A stretch of DNA of 64,000 bases from JACVRW01 sp963814095 (GTDB lineage: Bacteria; Actinomycetota; Thermoleophilia; Solirubrobacterales; Thermoleophilaceae). Below, piece after piece: positions 44,965-53,642 of the stretch. Location of the stretch: assembly GCA_963814095.1 (NCBI GenBank), contig CAWFBT010000027.1, positions 62,001 to 126,000 of the forward strand, given 5' to 3'. Both the position numbers and the translations under genes were made by a program. Below the pieces are notes generated by a model. That model did not search any database. It saw only the letters and a list, made by a program, of their open reading frames with translations, and was not told where the DNA came from. Numbering within the stretch: the first letter of the stretch is position 1; each line of letters opens with the position of its first letter.

Positions 44965-47900
44965 GTGAGCTGCGCCGCCTGCGGAACAAATAATCCCGCC
45001 GGAGCGCGGTTCTGCATGGGCTGTGGGGCGCAGCTCGACCGGCGCTGCCCATCCTGCAACACGCAGGTGCCCAGCGAGGCGCACTTCTGCATGAACTGCG
45101 GCGCGGCGCTCGAGGAGACACCCGTGGCGAGGCCGGCCGCCGAGTCCCCGCCCGAGGAGCGCCGGCAGGTGACGGTGCTGTTCGCCGACCTTTCCGGCTA
45201 CACCGCCTTCGCGGAGCGCATGGACCCCGAGGCGGTCAAGTCGCTCGTCGACCGCGCGCTGCTGCGGCTCGGCCGGGAGGTCGAGCGCTACGGCGGCACG
45301 GTCGACAAGTACATAGGCGACAACGTGATGGCGCTCTTCGGCGCTCCCGTGGCTCATGAGGACGACGCCGAGCGCGCGGTTCGCGCAGGGCTCGGCATGC
45401 AGGACGCCATGGAGGAGGTGAACGCCGGGCTCCCCGGCGCGATCAACTTCGATCTGCGCGTTGGCATCAACACCGGCGAGGTGCTCGCCGGCGCCGTCGG
45501 TGAGGCCTACACGGTCGTGGGTGACACCGTCAATGTCGCCTCGCGGCTGCAGAGCGCCGCCCGCCCCGGCAGCGTCACCGTCGGCGAGCGCACGATGCGC
45601 GCCTCCGCGACCGCGGTCGAGTACGAGCGCCTCGAGCCGCTCGAGCTGAAGGGCAAGGCGCGCCCGGTGCCCGCCTGGGAGGCCGTCTGCCTGATCGCAG
45701 AGCAGGCCGTGGGCCGCGCCGCCCCGGCGCGTGAGTCCCCGCTCGTGGGCCGCGACGGCGAGCTCCGGACGCTCGAGACGCTCTACGAGCGAGTCCTCGA
45801 GGAGGGCGCGCCGCAGCTCGTGACGCTGATCGGCGAGGCCGGGGTCGGCAAGTCGCGGCTCCTGCGCGAGTTCGAGCGTCGCCTCGGCGAGCACCCCTCC
45901 GAGCCCGCGTTGCGCACCGGGCGCTGCCTCCCCTACGGCAGCGGCGTCGTCTTCTGGGCGCTCGGCGAGGTGCTCCGCGCCGAGGCATCGATCGTCGACT
46001 CCGACTCGGCCGAGGATGCCTGGCGCAAGCTGTCCCGCTACGTGGGCGAATTGCGCGGCGACGAGGGCGAGGCCTCCGACCGCCAGGCGGCGATGATCGG
46101 CCGGCTGCTCGGTATCGAGGTGCCGCTCGAGCTCGTGCCGCGCGAGGAGAACCCAGAGCGCGCCCGTGAGCTGTTCTTCTCGGCGCTCCGCTCGGGCATC
46201 GAGGCGATCGCGCGCCGGCGCCCGCTGGTGATCGCCTTCGAGGACATCCACTGGGCCGACGACGGAATGCTCGAGGCGATCGAGCACCTCGGCCAGTGGG
46301 TCCGCGCGCCGCTACTGCTCGTGTGCCTCGCCCGCGACGAGCTGCTCGACCGCCAGCCGGGCTGGGGCGGCGGGCGCCGCTCCGCGACGCAGCTCATCCT
46401 CGAGCCGCTCAGGCCGGCCCAGGCGCGCGAGCTCGTCGAGGCGCTGCTGCCCCCCGGCTTCGAGAGGTCCATCGCCGTGGCCGAGCGCTCGGGCGGCAAC
46501 CCGCTGTTCGCCGAGGAGATGGCTCGCCGCATCGCCGAGGAGGGCGGTGAGGGCTCGGCGCTGCCCGACACGGTGCAGGGAGTGCTCGCCGCGCGGCTCG
46601 ACTCGCTGCGGCCCTTCGAGCGTCGCCTCGTGCAGCAGGCGTCGGTCGTCGGCAGGACCTTCTGGGAGGGCTCGCTGGTTGCGCTCGCCCAGGGGGAGGG
46701 CGAGGACCTCGGCCGCGCGCTCAGCTCGCTGCAGCAGAAGGACATCCTCGTGCCGGCCGGCGAGGGCCGCCTCGAGGGGGAGCGCGAGCTCGGCTTCAAG
46801 CACGTGCTGATCCGCGACGTCGCCTACGGCATGCTGCCCAAGGCGGTCCGCTCGCGCAGGCACTTCGAGGTGGGAGCGTTCCTCGAGGCGCGCGCCGGCG
46901 ACCGCACCGCAGAGGTGCTCTCGCTGCTCGCCGACCACTACGGCCGCGCCGCCGCGCTCGGGCGCGAGGGCGGCGTTCAGGGGCCCGAGCTGCTCGAGAT
47001 GCGCCGGCACGCGGTGCGCTTCCTCGAGGAGGCGGGCGACGCCGCAGCGCGCCTGTACTCCAACCGCGAGGCCGCCGAGCACTACCGTCACGCGCGCGAC
47101 GTCGCGCGCCAGGACCGTGACCTCGGCGTCGACGACGGGATGGAGGCCGTCTCCGTGCGAGTCGGAGAGAAGCTCGGCGACGTGTCGCTGCGACTCGGTC
47201 GCGTCGACGAGGCGATCGCGGTCTGGGGCGACTGCCTGACCTGGCACCGCGGCCAGGAGGACCTCGAGCGAGTTGCCGACCTGCACCGCAAGATCGGTGC
47301 CGGCCTGTCGCACAAGGGTGAGCGCAAGCCCGCGATCGAGCACTACCAGAAGGGCATCAACCTGCTCAAGGACGGGCCGCCACGGATCGAGCTGGTGCGC
47401 CTCTACGAGGAGGCCGCCTGGCTCTACCTCCACACGGGCGACAACATGCTCGCCATCTACGCCTCCGAGAAGGCGCTGCGACTGGCCGAGAAGCTCGGCG
47501 AGACGCGCGCCGCCAGCCGCGCTCACGGGATCTTCGGGCGCGTGTTCGGGCGCATCGGCGACACCGACAAGGCCCGCCAGAACCTGGAGCGGGCCGTCGA
47601 GCTCGCCCGCGGCTCGGACCACGCCGAGACGATCATCGCCCTGTCGGCGCTCGGCAGGCAGCTCGAGATCTCGGAGGCGAACGTGAGCGGCGCCCGGGCC
47701 GCATACGAGGAGGCGCTCGCGCTCGCCGAGGAGGTGGGCATGCTGCCCGCCCAGGTCGAGCTGCACGCCTGGCTCGCCCAGCTGGCGGTCTACGGCGCCG
47801 ACTGGGAGCGCGTCGAGAGCTCGACCGAGGCGAGCGCCGAGCTGGCCGAGCGCGAGGGACTGGTGGGCAAGCTCTGCCTTCCCTACGCGCTGCGGGGCAT

Positions 47901-48489
47901 CCTGCGCTGGCGCGAGGGCCGAATCGACGACGCCACCGTCCTCTTCCACCGCGCGCTCGAGCTCGCCGAACAGGTCGGCTGGTCCGAGCTCGCCTTCCAG
48001 GCGCTCATCGGCCTGGCGACCGCCCTGCGCGACCAGGGCGAGCTCGACAGCGCCGTCAACGCCCTCGACCAGGCGATCGAGGTCTGCGAGCGGGCGGGGC
48101 TGCTGGCACAGTCGATCCAGGCGATGGGCTCACGCGCAGTCGTGCTGGCGCTGGCACACCGGCCGACGGCCGCGCGCGAGGCCGCGGCGCTCACGACGCA
48201 GATGGCCGAGCGCCTCCATTACCCGCTCGGGGCCGCCGCGGCGCTCGAGGCCCAAGGCGCTGCGGACGCGGACCCCGTCGAGGGTGCGCGGCTGCTCGGC
48301 GAGGCCGAGGCGGCCTGGGCCGAGCTCGACCGGCCGCTCGAGGCGAACCGGGCGCGGCTGCTGGCGGGCCAGCTGCTGCTGGCCCACGACGGCGAGCGCG
48401 GCCGCGAGCTGCTCGAGTCGGCCGCGGCCGAGAGCGAGCGGCTCGGCGTGTCGCACCTGGCGGCACTGGCACGGCAAGCCGTGCGCTGA
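44965..48489 (+). CDS. Double zinc-ribbon / class III adenylyl cyclase / AAA-TPR multidomain protein
   Basis: 1174 residues from GTG 44965, intact. Residues 1-48: two zinc ribbons (CAACGTNNPAGARFCMGCG; CPSCNTQVPSEAHFCMNCG). Residues about 64-240: class III cyclase with both metal Asp (D75 in FADLSGYT; D119 in DKYIGDNVMALFG), adenine-selecting Lys115 and Asp187, and Asn190/Arg194 of the transition state (GDTVNVASRLQS), so it looks catalytically complete. About 260-560: AAA/STAND ATPase (Walker A GEAGVGKSRLL, FEDIHWADDGM). The remainder is TPR-like repeats (KPAIEHYQKGINLLKD; GDTDKARQNLERAVELA; GELDSAVNALDQAIEVCERA). cAMP production controlled by an ATP-binding STAND switch is inferred. Confidence 0.93.
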   Translation: MSCAACGTNNPAGARFCMGCGAQLDRRCPSCNTQVPSEAHFCMNCGAALEETPVARPAAESPPEERRQVTVLFADLSGYTAFAERMDPEAVKSLVDRALLRLGREVERYGGTVDKYIGDNVMALFGAPVAHEDDAERAVRAGLGMQDAMEEVNAGLPGAINFDLRVGINTGEVLAGAVGEAYTVVGDTVNVASRLQSAARPGSVTVGERTMRASATAVEYERLEPLELKGKARPVPAWEAVCLIAEQAVGRAAPARESPLVGRDGELRTLETLYERVLEEGAPQLVTLIGEAGVGKSRLLREFERRLGEHPSEPALRTGRCLPYGSGVVFWALGEVLRAEASIVDSDSAEDAWRKLSRYVGELRGDEGEASDRQAAMIGRLLGIEVPLELVPREENPERARELFFSALRSGIEAIARRRPLVIAFEDIHWADDGMLEAIEHLGQWVRAPLLLVCLARDELLDRQPGWGGGRRSATQLILEPLRPAQARELVEALLPPGFERSIAVAERSGGNPLFAEEMARRIAEEGGEGSALPDTVQGVLAARLDSLRPFERRLVQQASVVGRTFWEGSLVALAQGEGEDLGRALSSLQQKDILVPAGEGRLEGERELGFKHVLIRDVAYGMLPKAVRSRRHFEVGAFLEARAGDRTAEVLSLLADHYGRAAALGREGGVQGPELLEMRRHAVRFLEEAGDAAARLYSNREAAEHYRHARDVARQDRDLGVDDGMEAVSVRVGEKLGDVSLRLGRVDEAIAVWGDCLTWHRGQEDLERVADLHRKIGAGLSHKGERKPAIEHYQKGINLLKDGPPRIELVRLYEEAAWLYLHTGDNMLAIYASEKALRLAEKLGETRAASRAHGIFGRVFGRIGDTDKARQNLERAVELARGSDHAETIIALSALGRQLEISEANVSGARAAYEEALALAEEVGMLPAQVELHAWLAQLAVYGADWERVESSTEASAELAEREGLVGKLCLPYALRGILRWREGRIDDATVLFHRALELAEQVGWSELAFQALIGLATALRDQGELDSAVNALDQAIEVCERAGLLAQSIQAMGSRAVVLALAHRPTAAREAAALTTQMAERLHYPLGAAAALEAQGAADADPVEGARLLGEAEAAWAELDRPLEANRARLLAGQLLLAHDGERGRELLESAAAESERLGVSHLAALARQAVR

Positions 48490-48497
48490 TCGTCTGC

Positions 48498-49764
48498 CTA
48501 GGAGCGGTCGGCCCCGGTCACGACCACGACGGTCGCGTCACCGGCCAGGCCCTGCGTCGCCGCGTCGATCCGCTCGCGCTGGGAGATGTCGAGCCGTCTG
48601 GAGACCGCCGCCGCCTCACGCTCGTGACCGGGCGCGAACAGGATCACCGACTCGGCGCGCTGCTGATCGGAGCTGTTCGCCACAGTGCCGACCTCGAAGC
48701 CGGCCGACTGGACCTCGTCGCTGACGCGCGCGGCCAGCCCCGGCACGGTCGTACCGTTGAGCACGGCCACCGTGACCGTGGAGGGGTCGATCGCAGGGCG
48801 GTTGTCCTGCTGCTGGCGATCCTCACCCTCGCCCTCGTCCCCGCCATTCCCGCCGCCGTTGCCAGGGCCGCCCTGCGGCTCCTCGGCAGCCTGGTTCCCG
48901 GCCGGTGTGCCGCCGTCATCGCTCGAGAGCTGCGTGAGCGCCAGCGCGACGCCCGCACCGAGCAGCACGACTCCGCAGATGGCCAGGATCAGGTTGCGCG
49001 TGCTGCCGAAGATGCGCTGGTGCCACGACTCGCGCTTGGGCGGGATGATCTCCGTCTGCTGTGGGGCGGGCCGGCCGGCCGGCTGCGGCCTTGCCTGTGC
49101 GGGCGCTGGCGGCGAGCCACCCTTGCCGCCGGACGCGGCACTCGTGGCGGGCCGCGGCGCGCCTGGCACCGGCGGGGCGCCAGGCTTGGCAGCCGCGGCA
49201 CCCGCCGGAGCGGCCTGAGCGCCGGCCGGCTGCCCTGAGGCGCCCTTGGCAGCTGGCGGCACCGCCGGAGCGGCCTGGGCGCCGGACGGCTGCCCTGAGG
49301 CCGGCGCGGTCTGCGGCTGGGGCGGCGGCGACGCGCCCTCCTTGAGGGCGGTCGGAGCGGCGCCGCTCTGCGCGGTCGCGGCCGTCGGCTTTGCGGTTGC
49401 GGTCGCTCCGGCCGCGGCGGGAGCCGGCGTGGCGGCGGGCAGCTTGGGCGCGGCGCTCTGCTTCTGCTGGGTCGCTGCCGCGGCGGCACCGGCCGCCGCC
49501 GGCACGGCGGGCGCCTTCGACGGCTGTGGCTGCTGCTGTGGCTGCGCCTGCGGCGGCTGCTGCGCCTGCGGCTGGGACGTCGCCTTGCCGGGTGTCGGCT
49601 GGACGACCGCCGTTTCCCTCCGCCCGCTCGGGCGCGCGCCCGGCCCACTCGCGCAACCGCTTGACGTCCCGCGCCTGCGAGAAGTAGAGCACGGAGAGCA
49701 CCGCGAGCCCTACGATGGAGGCGAGCCCCGCGTAGGCGCCGATGTCCTGAACTATCTCCGGCAA
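48498..49764 (-). CDS. LytR C-terminal-domain protein with long Ala/Pro linker, one frameshift
   Basis: About 422 residues. From TTG 49764: membrane helix DIGAYAGLASIVGLAVLSVL, then charged VKRLREWAGRAPERAEG. A shift near 49612 enters a 170-residue low-complexity Ala/Pro/Gln linker (QAQQPPQAQPQQQPQPSKAP). A second helix NLILAICGVVLLGAGVALAL follows, then an acidic linker (GPGNGGGNGGDEGEGED) and a LytR_C domain VTVAVLNGTTVPGLAARVSD, SAGFEVGTVANSSDQQRAES, ending GDATVVVVTGADRS. LytR_C domains are usually extracytoplasmic and often accompany wall-glycan ligases; the catalytic LCP domain is absent here. Confidence 0.8.
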
Positions 49765-49802
49765 GGATCGAACTGTAGAACGGTCATCGGGCGCTGCGGC
49801 GC

Positions 49803-51672
49803 CTAACTGCTCGAAACGACGAGCGCGCGCTCCGCCGACAGCTCCGCGACTGCGCCCGCAAGCGCCGCTGCGTCGCCCGCGTAGACGAGTTCCTCGATGC
49901 GTGTAAAGGCGCCTTCGACCCACGCCGGAGCGAGCGGCGAGCGGACGGCGGACACGATCTTCTCCGCCGGCGTCGGCTGCGGCCGCTCTCCAGGGTTGAA
50001 GAGCTCCTCGTGCAGCTTCTCACCGGGCCGGCGGCCGATGATCTCGATGCCAACGTCGACCTCGGGCTCGAGGCCCGCGATCCTGATCATGTTGCGCGCC
50101 AGGTCGATGATCTTCACGGGCTCGCCCATCTCGAGCACGAAGACCTCGCCGCCGGTCGAGAGCTCGCCCGAGCGGATGATCAGCTGGACGGCCTCGGGAA
50201 TCGTCATGAAGTAGCGGGTCATCTTCGAGTCGGTGACGGTCACGGGCCCGCCCTGCGCGATCTGGCGCCGGAAGATTGGGACCACCGATCCGGACGAGCC
50301 GAGCACGTTGCCGAAGCGCACCGACGAGTAGCGCGTGCCCTTCCAGCGGTTCTGCGCTGCCTCGATGGCCCATTCGGCGAGCGCCTTGGATGCCCCCATC
50401 ACGGTGGCGGGGCTGACCGCCTTGTCCGTCGAGACCAGCACGAAGCGCTCGGCGCCCGCCTCACCGGCCGCCGCCGCGACGATGCGCGTCGCCACCGCGT
50501 TGTTGCGAACCGCCTCGACCGGGTTCTCCTCCATCAGCGGCACGTGCTTGTACGCCGCCGCGTGGAAGACGACCGAGGGCTCGGTGCTCATCGAAGATCT
50601 CGCGCATGCGCGTGGCGTCCTTGCAGTCGGCGAGCACGGCCGCCGCGCGCCGGAAGTGACGCTCCTCCTCGAGCTCGCGGCGGATCTCGAAGAGCGCGTT
50701 CTCCGAGTGCTCGACGAGCACGAGCAGCTTCGGCCCGACGCGCGCGATCTGGCGCGACAGCTCGGCGCCGATCGACCCACCCGCGCCGGTCACGAGCACG
50801 GTGCGGCCGCGCAGGTAGGCGCCGACCGTGTCGATCTCGACGCGCACCGGCTCGCGGCCGAGCACGTCCTCGACGCGCACCTCGCGCACCTGGCGCATGA
50901 GGGTGCCCCCGCCCGAGAGCAGCTCGAACGTGGTGGGCAGCGTGCGGACCGGGATGCCGCGCTCGCGGCACGCCGTGACCACCTTCTGGCGCATGGTGCC
51001 GGGTGCCGAGGGGATCGCGATGATCACCTCGTTGGGGCGCACGCCGTCGAGCACGCGCGGCAGCTCGTCGGTGGTGCCGAGCACCTTGTGCCCCGCCACG
51101 CGCATGCCCTGCTTGCGCGGGTCGTCGTCGACGAAGCCGACGGGCGCCGAGCGCAGGCCCGGGTTGCGGCGCAGCTCGAAGGCCACCTGCTGGCCGCCGT
51201 TGCCGGCGCCGACGATCAGGACCTCGTTGGCCGCACGCTCGAGAAGCGGGCCGCGCGTCGGCCGCTCGACCAGCGCCCGGACGGCGAAGCGCGCTCCCGA
51301 TGTGAACACGAGCGCGAGCAGGAAGTCGAGCGCCAGCACCGTGCGCGGCGGGTCGTGACGGCCGATCGAGAAGAGGAAGAGGACGACGATCACGCCAACC
51401 GTCGACACCACCACGGCCTTCAGGATCGTCTCGAAGTCGCGCTGGTCGACGAAGCGCCAGAGCTTCGAGTAGAGCCCGAACAGCGCGAAGATGACCAGCT
51501 TCATGACGACGATCAGGACGATCGTCTCCTCGAGCAGGCGGTCGTAGCGGTCCGGGATCGCGCCGTCGAAGCGCAGGCTGTACGCGAGGTAGTAGGCGAG
51601 CGCGAGGAGCGCGGCGTCGACGCCGACCTGACCGACGCGGCGGACGTTCACTGAGGAGGCGAGCGATCTCAT
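49803..51672 (-). CDS. FlaA1/WbpM/CapD-type nucleotide-sugar 4,6-dehydratase/epimerase, one frameshift
   Basis: About 623 residues from ATG 51672. Four N-terminal membrane helices (VGVDAALLALAYYLAYSLRF ... VVVSTVGVIVVLFLFSIG), a CoA-binding-like Rossmann domain (VLIVGAGNGGQQVAFELRRN) and a second SDR domain with GRTVLVTGAGGSIGAELSRQ. A shift near 50592 leads to VVFHAAAYKHVPLMEENPVE, VLVSTDKAVSPATVMGASKA, TRYSSVRFGNVLGSSGSVVP and TRYFMTIPEAVQLIIRSGEL. As in WbpM/FlaA1/CapD, the Ser-Asp/Lys active site is of the T-D-K-A form. It makes 4-keto-6-deoxy sugars for surface polysaccharides. Confidence 0.92.
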
Positions 51673-52673
51673 GGCTTCGATGCTTGGAGGAGCAGTCTGA
51701 CGAGTTCCCGCGGGTCACGCCTGATGCGCAATCCCGCGTGCGACGACCGTCGCTCCACTCGTATCTCACTGGGATCGTCGAGCTTATGCAGGCGCCCCTC
51801 GCGGAGAAGCGCCTCGTCGACGGCTCCCAGACGCCCCTCGAAGGTCGTGAAAACAGGGGTTCCGAGCGCGACGGCCTCGCGGTTCATGGTACCGCCGGCC
51901 GAGATCACCAGGTCCGCGTAGGCCACCAGGCTCTGCGCGTCGATGGCGTGGGCGGGGATCGTGAAGGCGCCCAGCCGGGCGATTTCCTCGCGTTGCGTCG
52001 CCGTTCGCGGCAGCACCACCGTCTGGGCGTCCTCGCCCGCCAGCCGCTCCAGGACGCGCTTGAAGAGCGGGTTCTCGAAGCGGTGGTAGAGCGACACCTC
52101 GGGCGGCGTCCGCACCACTACGAGCGGCCGCTCGCGCGTCAGCCCGAGCTCGCCGAGCACGGCCTCGTCGGGCTCGAAGTCGGCCAGGTAGTACTCCTCC
52201 TTGAGGCCCTCGTAGCGCCGCAGCTTGGCCTCCGTCGCGCCGTAGCGGCGCAGGCGCTCGGGCGGGATCGCGTCGGGCACCATCACGATCCGGCAGAGGC
52301 GGCAGTTGACCTGGTGCTGCGCGGTCGCGAACTCGTAGTCGAAGGCCGTCGCGCTCGGGACGCGCAGCAGCCAGGCGGCCACGCTGATGTCGTTCGAGCC
52401 GTGCCCGATCGCCACGTCGAAGCGGCGCCCGCGCGCCCAGCGCAGCAGCGCCGCGCTACGAGAGACGAGCCCTGCGCCCTTGGACGCGAGCCGCCCGCCG
52501 CGGTGGCGCCCGACGGCCGTGTGCTCGATGCCGAAGCGCTCGCAGAGCTCGAGCGTCTGCGCAAAGTCGCGCGCCGTTACGTCCACGTGATGCCCGTCCG
52601 CGCGCATGATCTCGATCAGCGGGCGCATCACGAGGACGTGGGGGCTGTTCGTGAGGTCGATCCAGATGCGCAT
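51669..52673 (-). CDS. DUF354-domain protein (predicted glycosyltransferase-like)
   Basis: 334 residues from ATG 52673; its stop overlaps the dehydratase start (ATGA). The characteristic N-terminus MRIWIDLTNSPHVLVMRPLI, then VAIGHGSNDISVAAWLLRVP, TAFDYEFATAQHQVNCRL, VVVRTPPEVSLYHRFENPLF and LVISAGGTMNREAVALGTPV define the DUF354 family. These are GT-B-fold proteins found in archaeal and bacterial surface-polysaccharide loci. It probably transfers or processes a sugar supplied by the neighbouring dehydratase (inference). Intact. Confidence 0.88.
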   Translation of the reverse strand: MRIWIDLTNSPHVLVMRPLIEIMRADGHHVDVTARDFAQTLELCERFGIEHTAVGRHRGGRLASKGAGLVSRSAALLRWARGRRFDVAIGHGSNDISVAAWLLRVPSATAFDYEFATAQHQVNCRLCRIVMVPDAIPPERLRRYGATEAKLRRYEGLKEEYYLADFEPDEAVLGELGLTRERPLVVVRTPPEVSLYHRFENPLFKRVLERLAGEDAQTVVLPRTATQREEIARLGAFTIPAHAIDAQSLVAYADLVISAGGTMNREAVALGTPVFTTFEGRLGAVDEALLREGRLHKLDDPSEIRVERRSSHAGLRIRRDPRELVRLLLQASKP

Positions 52674-52702
52674 CCGGGCGGCCGCTACCCTACTTCGCCG
52701 TC

Positions 52703-53359
52703 ATGCAGGTAGTGCTCGCCTCGCTAACAGATCCCATAGTCGAGGTGGCCGTGGACGTCGTGGACGCGATGGGTCTGCCGGGAGTGTTCCTTCTGATGCT
52801 CCTCGAGTCGGCCTGCATCCCGGTGCCCAGCGAGGCCACCATGCTGTTCGCCGGCTTCAACGTGTCGCGCGGGGAGTACAGCCTGTTGGCGGCCACGCTC
52901 GTCGGCTCGTTCGCGAACCTCGTCGGATCATGGATCGCCTACGGCGTCGGCTACGCCGGGCGCGTCGACATCCTCGAGAAGCACGGCAAGAAGCTCCACA
53001 TCAAGAAGTCGCACCTCGAGTGGGCCGACCGCTGGTTCGAGCGCCACGGCGACGCCACCGTCTTCTTCACGCGCATGCTGCCGATCATCCGCACCTTCAT
53101 CTCGCTGCCCGCGGGCGTGGCCCGCATGCCGTTCTGGCGCTTCACGGTGCTGTCGTTCCTCGGCTGCCTCCCGTGGGTATTCATGCTCACCTTCATCGGC
53201 AAGCACGCCGGCGACAACTGGGAATCCTGGAAGGACTACCTGCACTACGTCGACTACGCCGTGGCGGCCGCGATCGTTCTCGGCGTGATCTGGCTGCTCG
53301 TGCGGCGGCGCCGCGGCCCGAGCGGCGAGCAGCCCGCCGCCGAGCCCGAGCGCGCCTGA
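52703..53359 (+). CDS. DedA-family (SNARE-associated/VTT) membrane protein
   Basis: 218 residues from ATG 52703. LPGVFLLMLLESACIPVPSE is the DedA signature in helix 1, then FAGFNVSRGEYSLLAATLVG, SFANLVGSWIAYGVG, the amphipathic linker EKHGKKLHIKKSHLEWADRW, FFTRMLPIIRTFISLPAGVA and RFTVLSFLGCLPWVFMLTFI. The E-x9-R and R-x3-G motifs needed for undecaprenyl-phosphate/phospholipid scrambling are present. It may recycle lipid carrier for the glycan genes. Divergent from DUF354 across only 29 bases. Confidence 0.93.
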   Translation: MQVVLASLTDPIVEVAVDVVDAMGLPGVFLLMLLESACIPVPSEATMLFAGFNVSRGEYSLLAATLVGSFANLVGSWIAYGVGYAGRVDILEKHGKKLHIKKSHLEWADRWFERHGDATVFFTRMLPIIRTFISLPAGVARMPFWRFTVLSFLGCLPWVFMLTFIGKHAGDNWESWKDYLHYVDYAVAAAIVLGVIWLLVRRRRGPSGEQPAAEPERA

Positions 53360-53366
53360 GTAAGGC

Positions 53367-53586
53367 AACGCTCCGGTCCGGGCCGAGCCCGGCCCCTCGC
53401 GCAAGGCGGACAACGCTCCGGTCCGGGCCGAGCCCGGCCCCTCGCGCAAGGCGGACAACGCTCCGGTCCGGGCCGAGCCCGGCCCCTCGCGCAAGGCGGG
53501 CAACGCTCCGGTCAGGGCCGAGCCCGGCCCCTCGCGCAAGGCGGGCAACGCTCCGGTCCGGGCCAAGCCCGGCCCCTCGCGCAAGG
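53367..53586. repeat. 45-bp tandem repeat array, five units, each with a hairpin
   Basis: Five consecutive 45-base units start at 53367, 53412, 53457, 53502 and 53547; the last is cut at 53586 after 40 bases. Units are almost identical (one C-to-A change in unit 4, one G-to-A in unit 5). Each contains GGTCCGGGC-CGA-GCCCGGCCC, a stem of about 9 bp with one mismatch. No spacers separate the units, so it is not CRISPR. The array fills most of the 283-base DedA to GAF-SpoIIE gap, which I find otherwise empty. On the minus strand it reads as a 15-residue repeat, considered spurious. Confidence 0.9.
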
Positions 53587-53642
53587 TCGCAGCGCTGGCG
53601 CCAAGCGGGGGTCGCGCTTAAGGTGGCGCCACAGGCGGGCAG

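Noticed and set aside
13500..51000. Programmed ribosomal frameshifting as explanation for the many shifts
   Set aside because: The sites share no slippery heptamer or downstream pseudoknot, occur in unrelated families not known for recoding, and several genes need three or more shifts.
52928..53584. Repeat protein with L-R-E-G-P-G-S-A-R-T-G-A-L units
   Set aside because: The open frame arises because the DNA repeat period is a multiple of 3 and GC-rich. The rest of the ORF is antisense to dedA; no start or RBS supports it.
53367..53586. CRISPR array
   Set aside because: Units are directly adjacent with no spacers and there are no cas genes.
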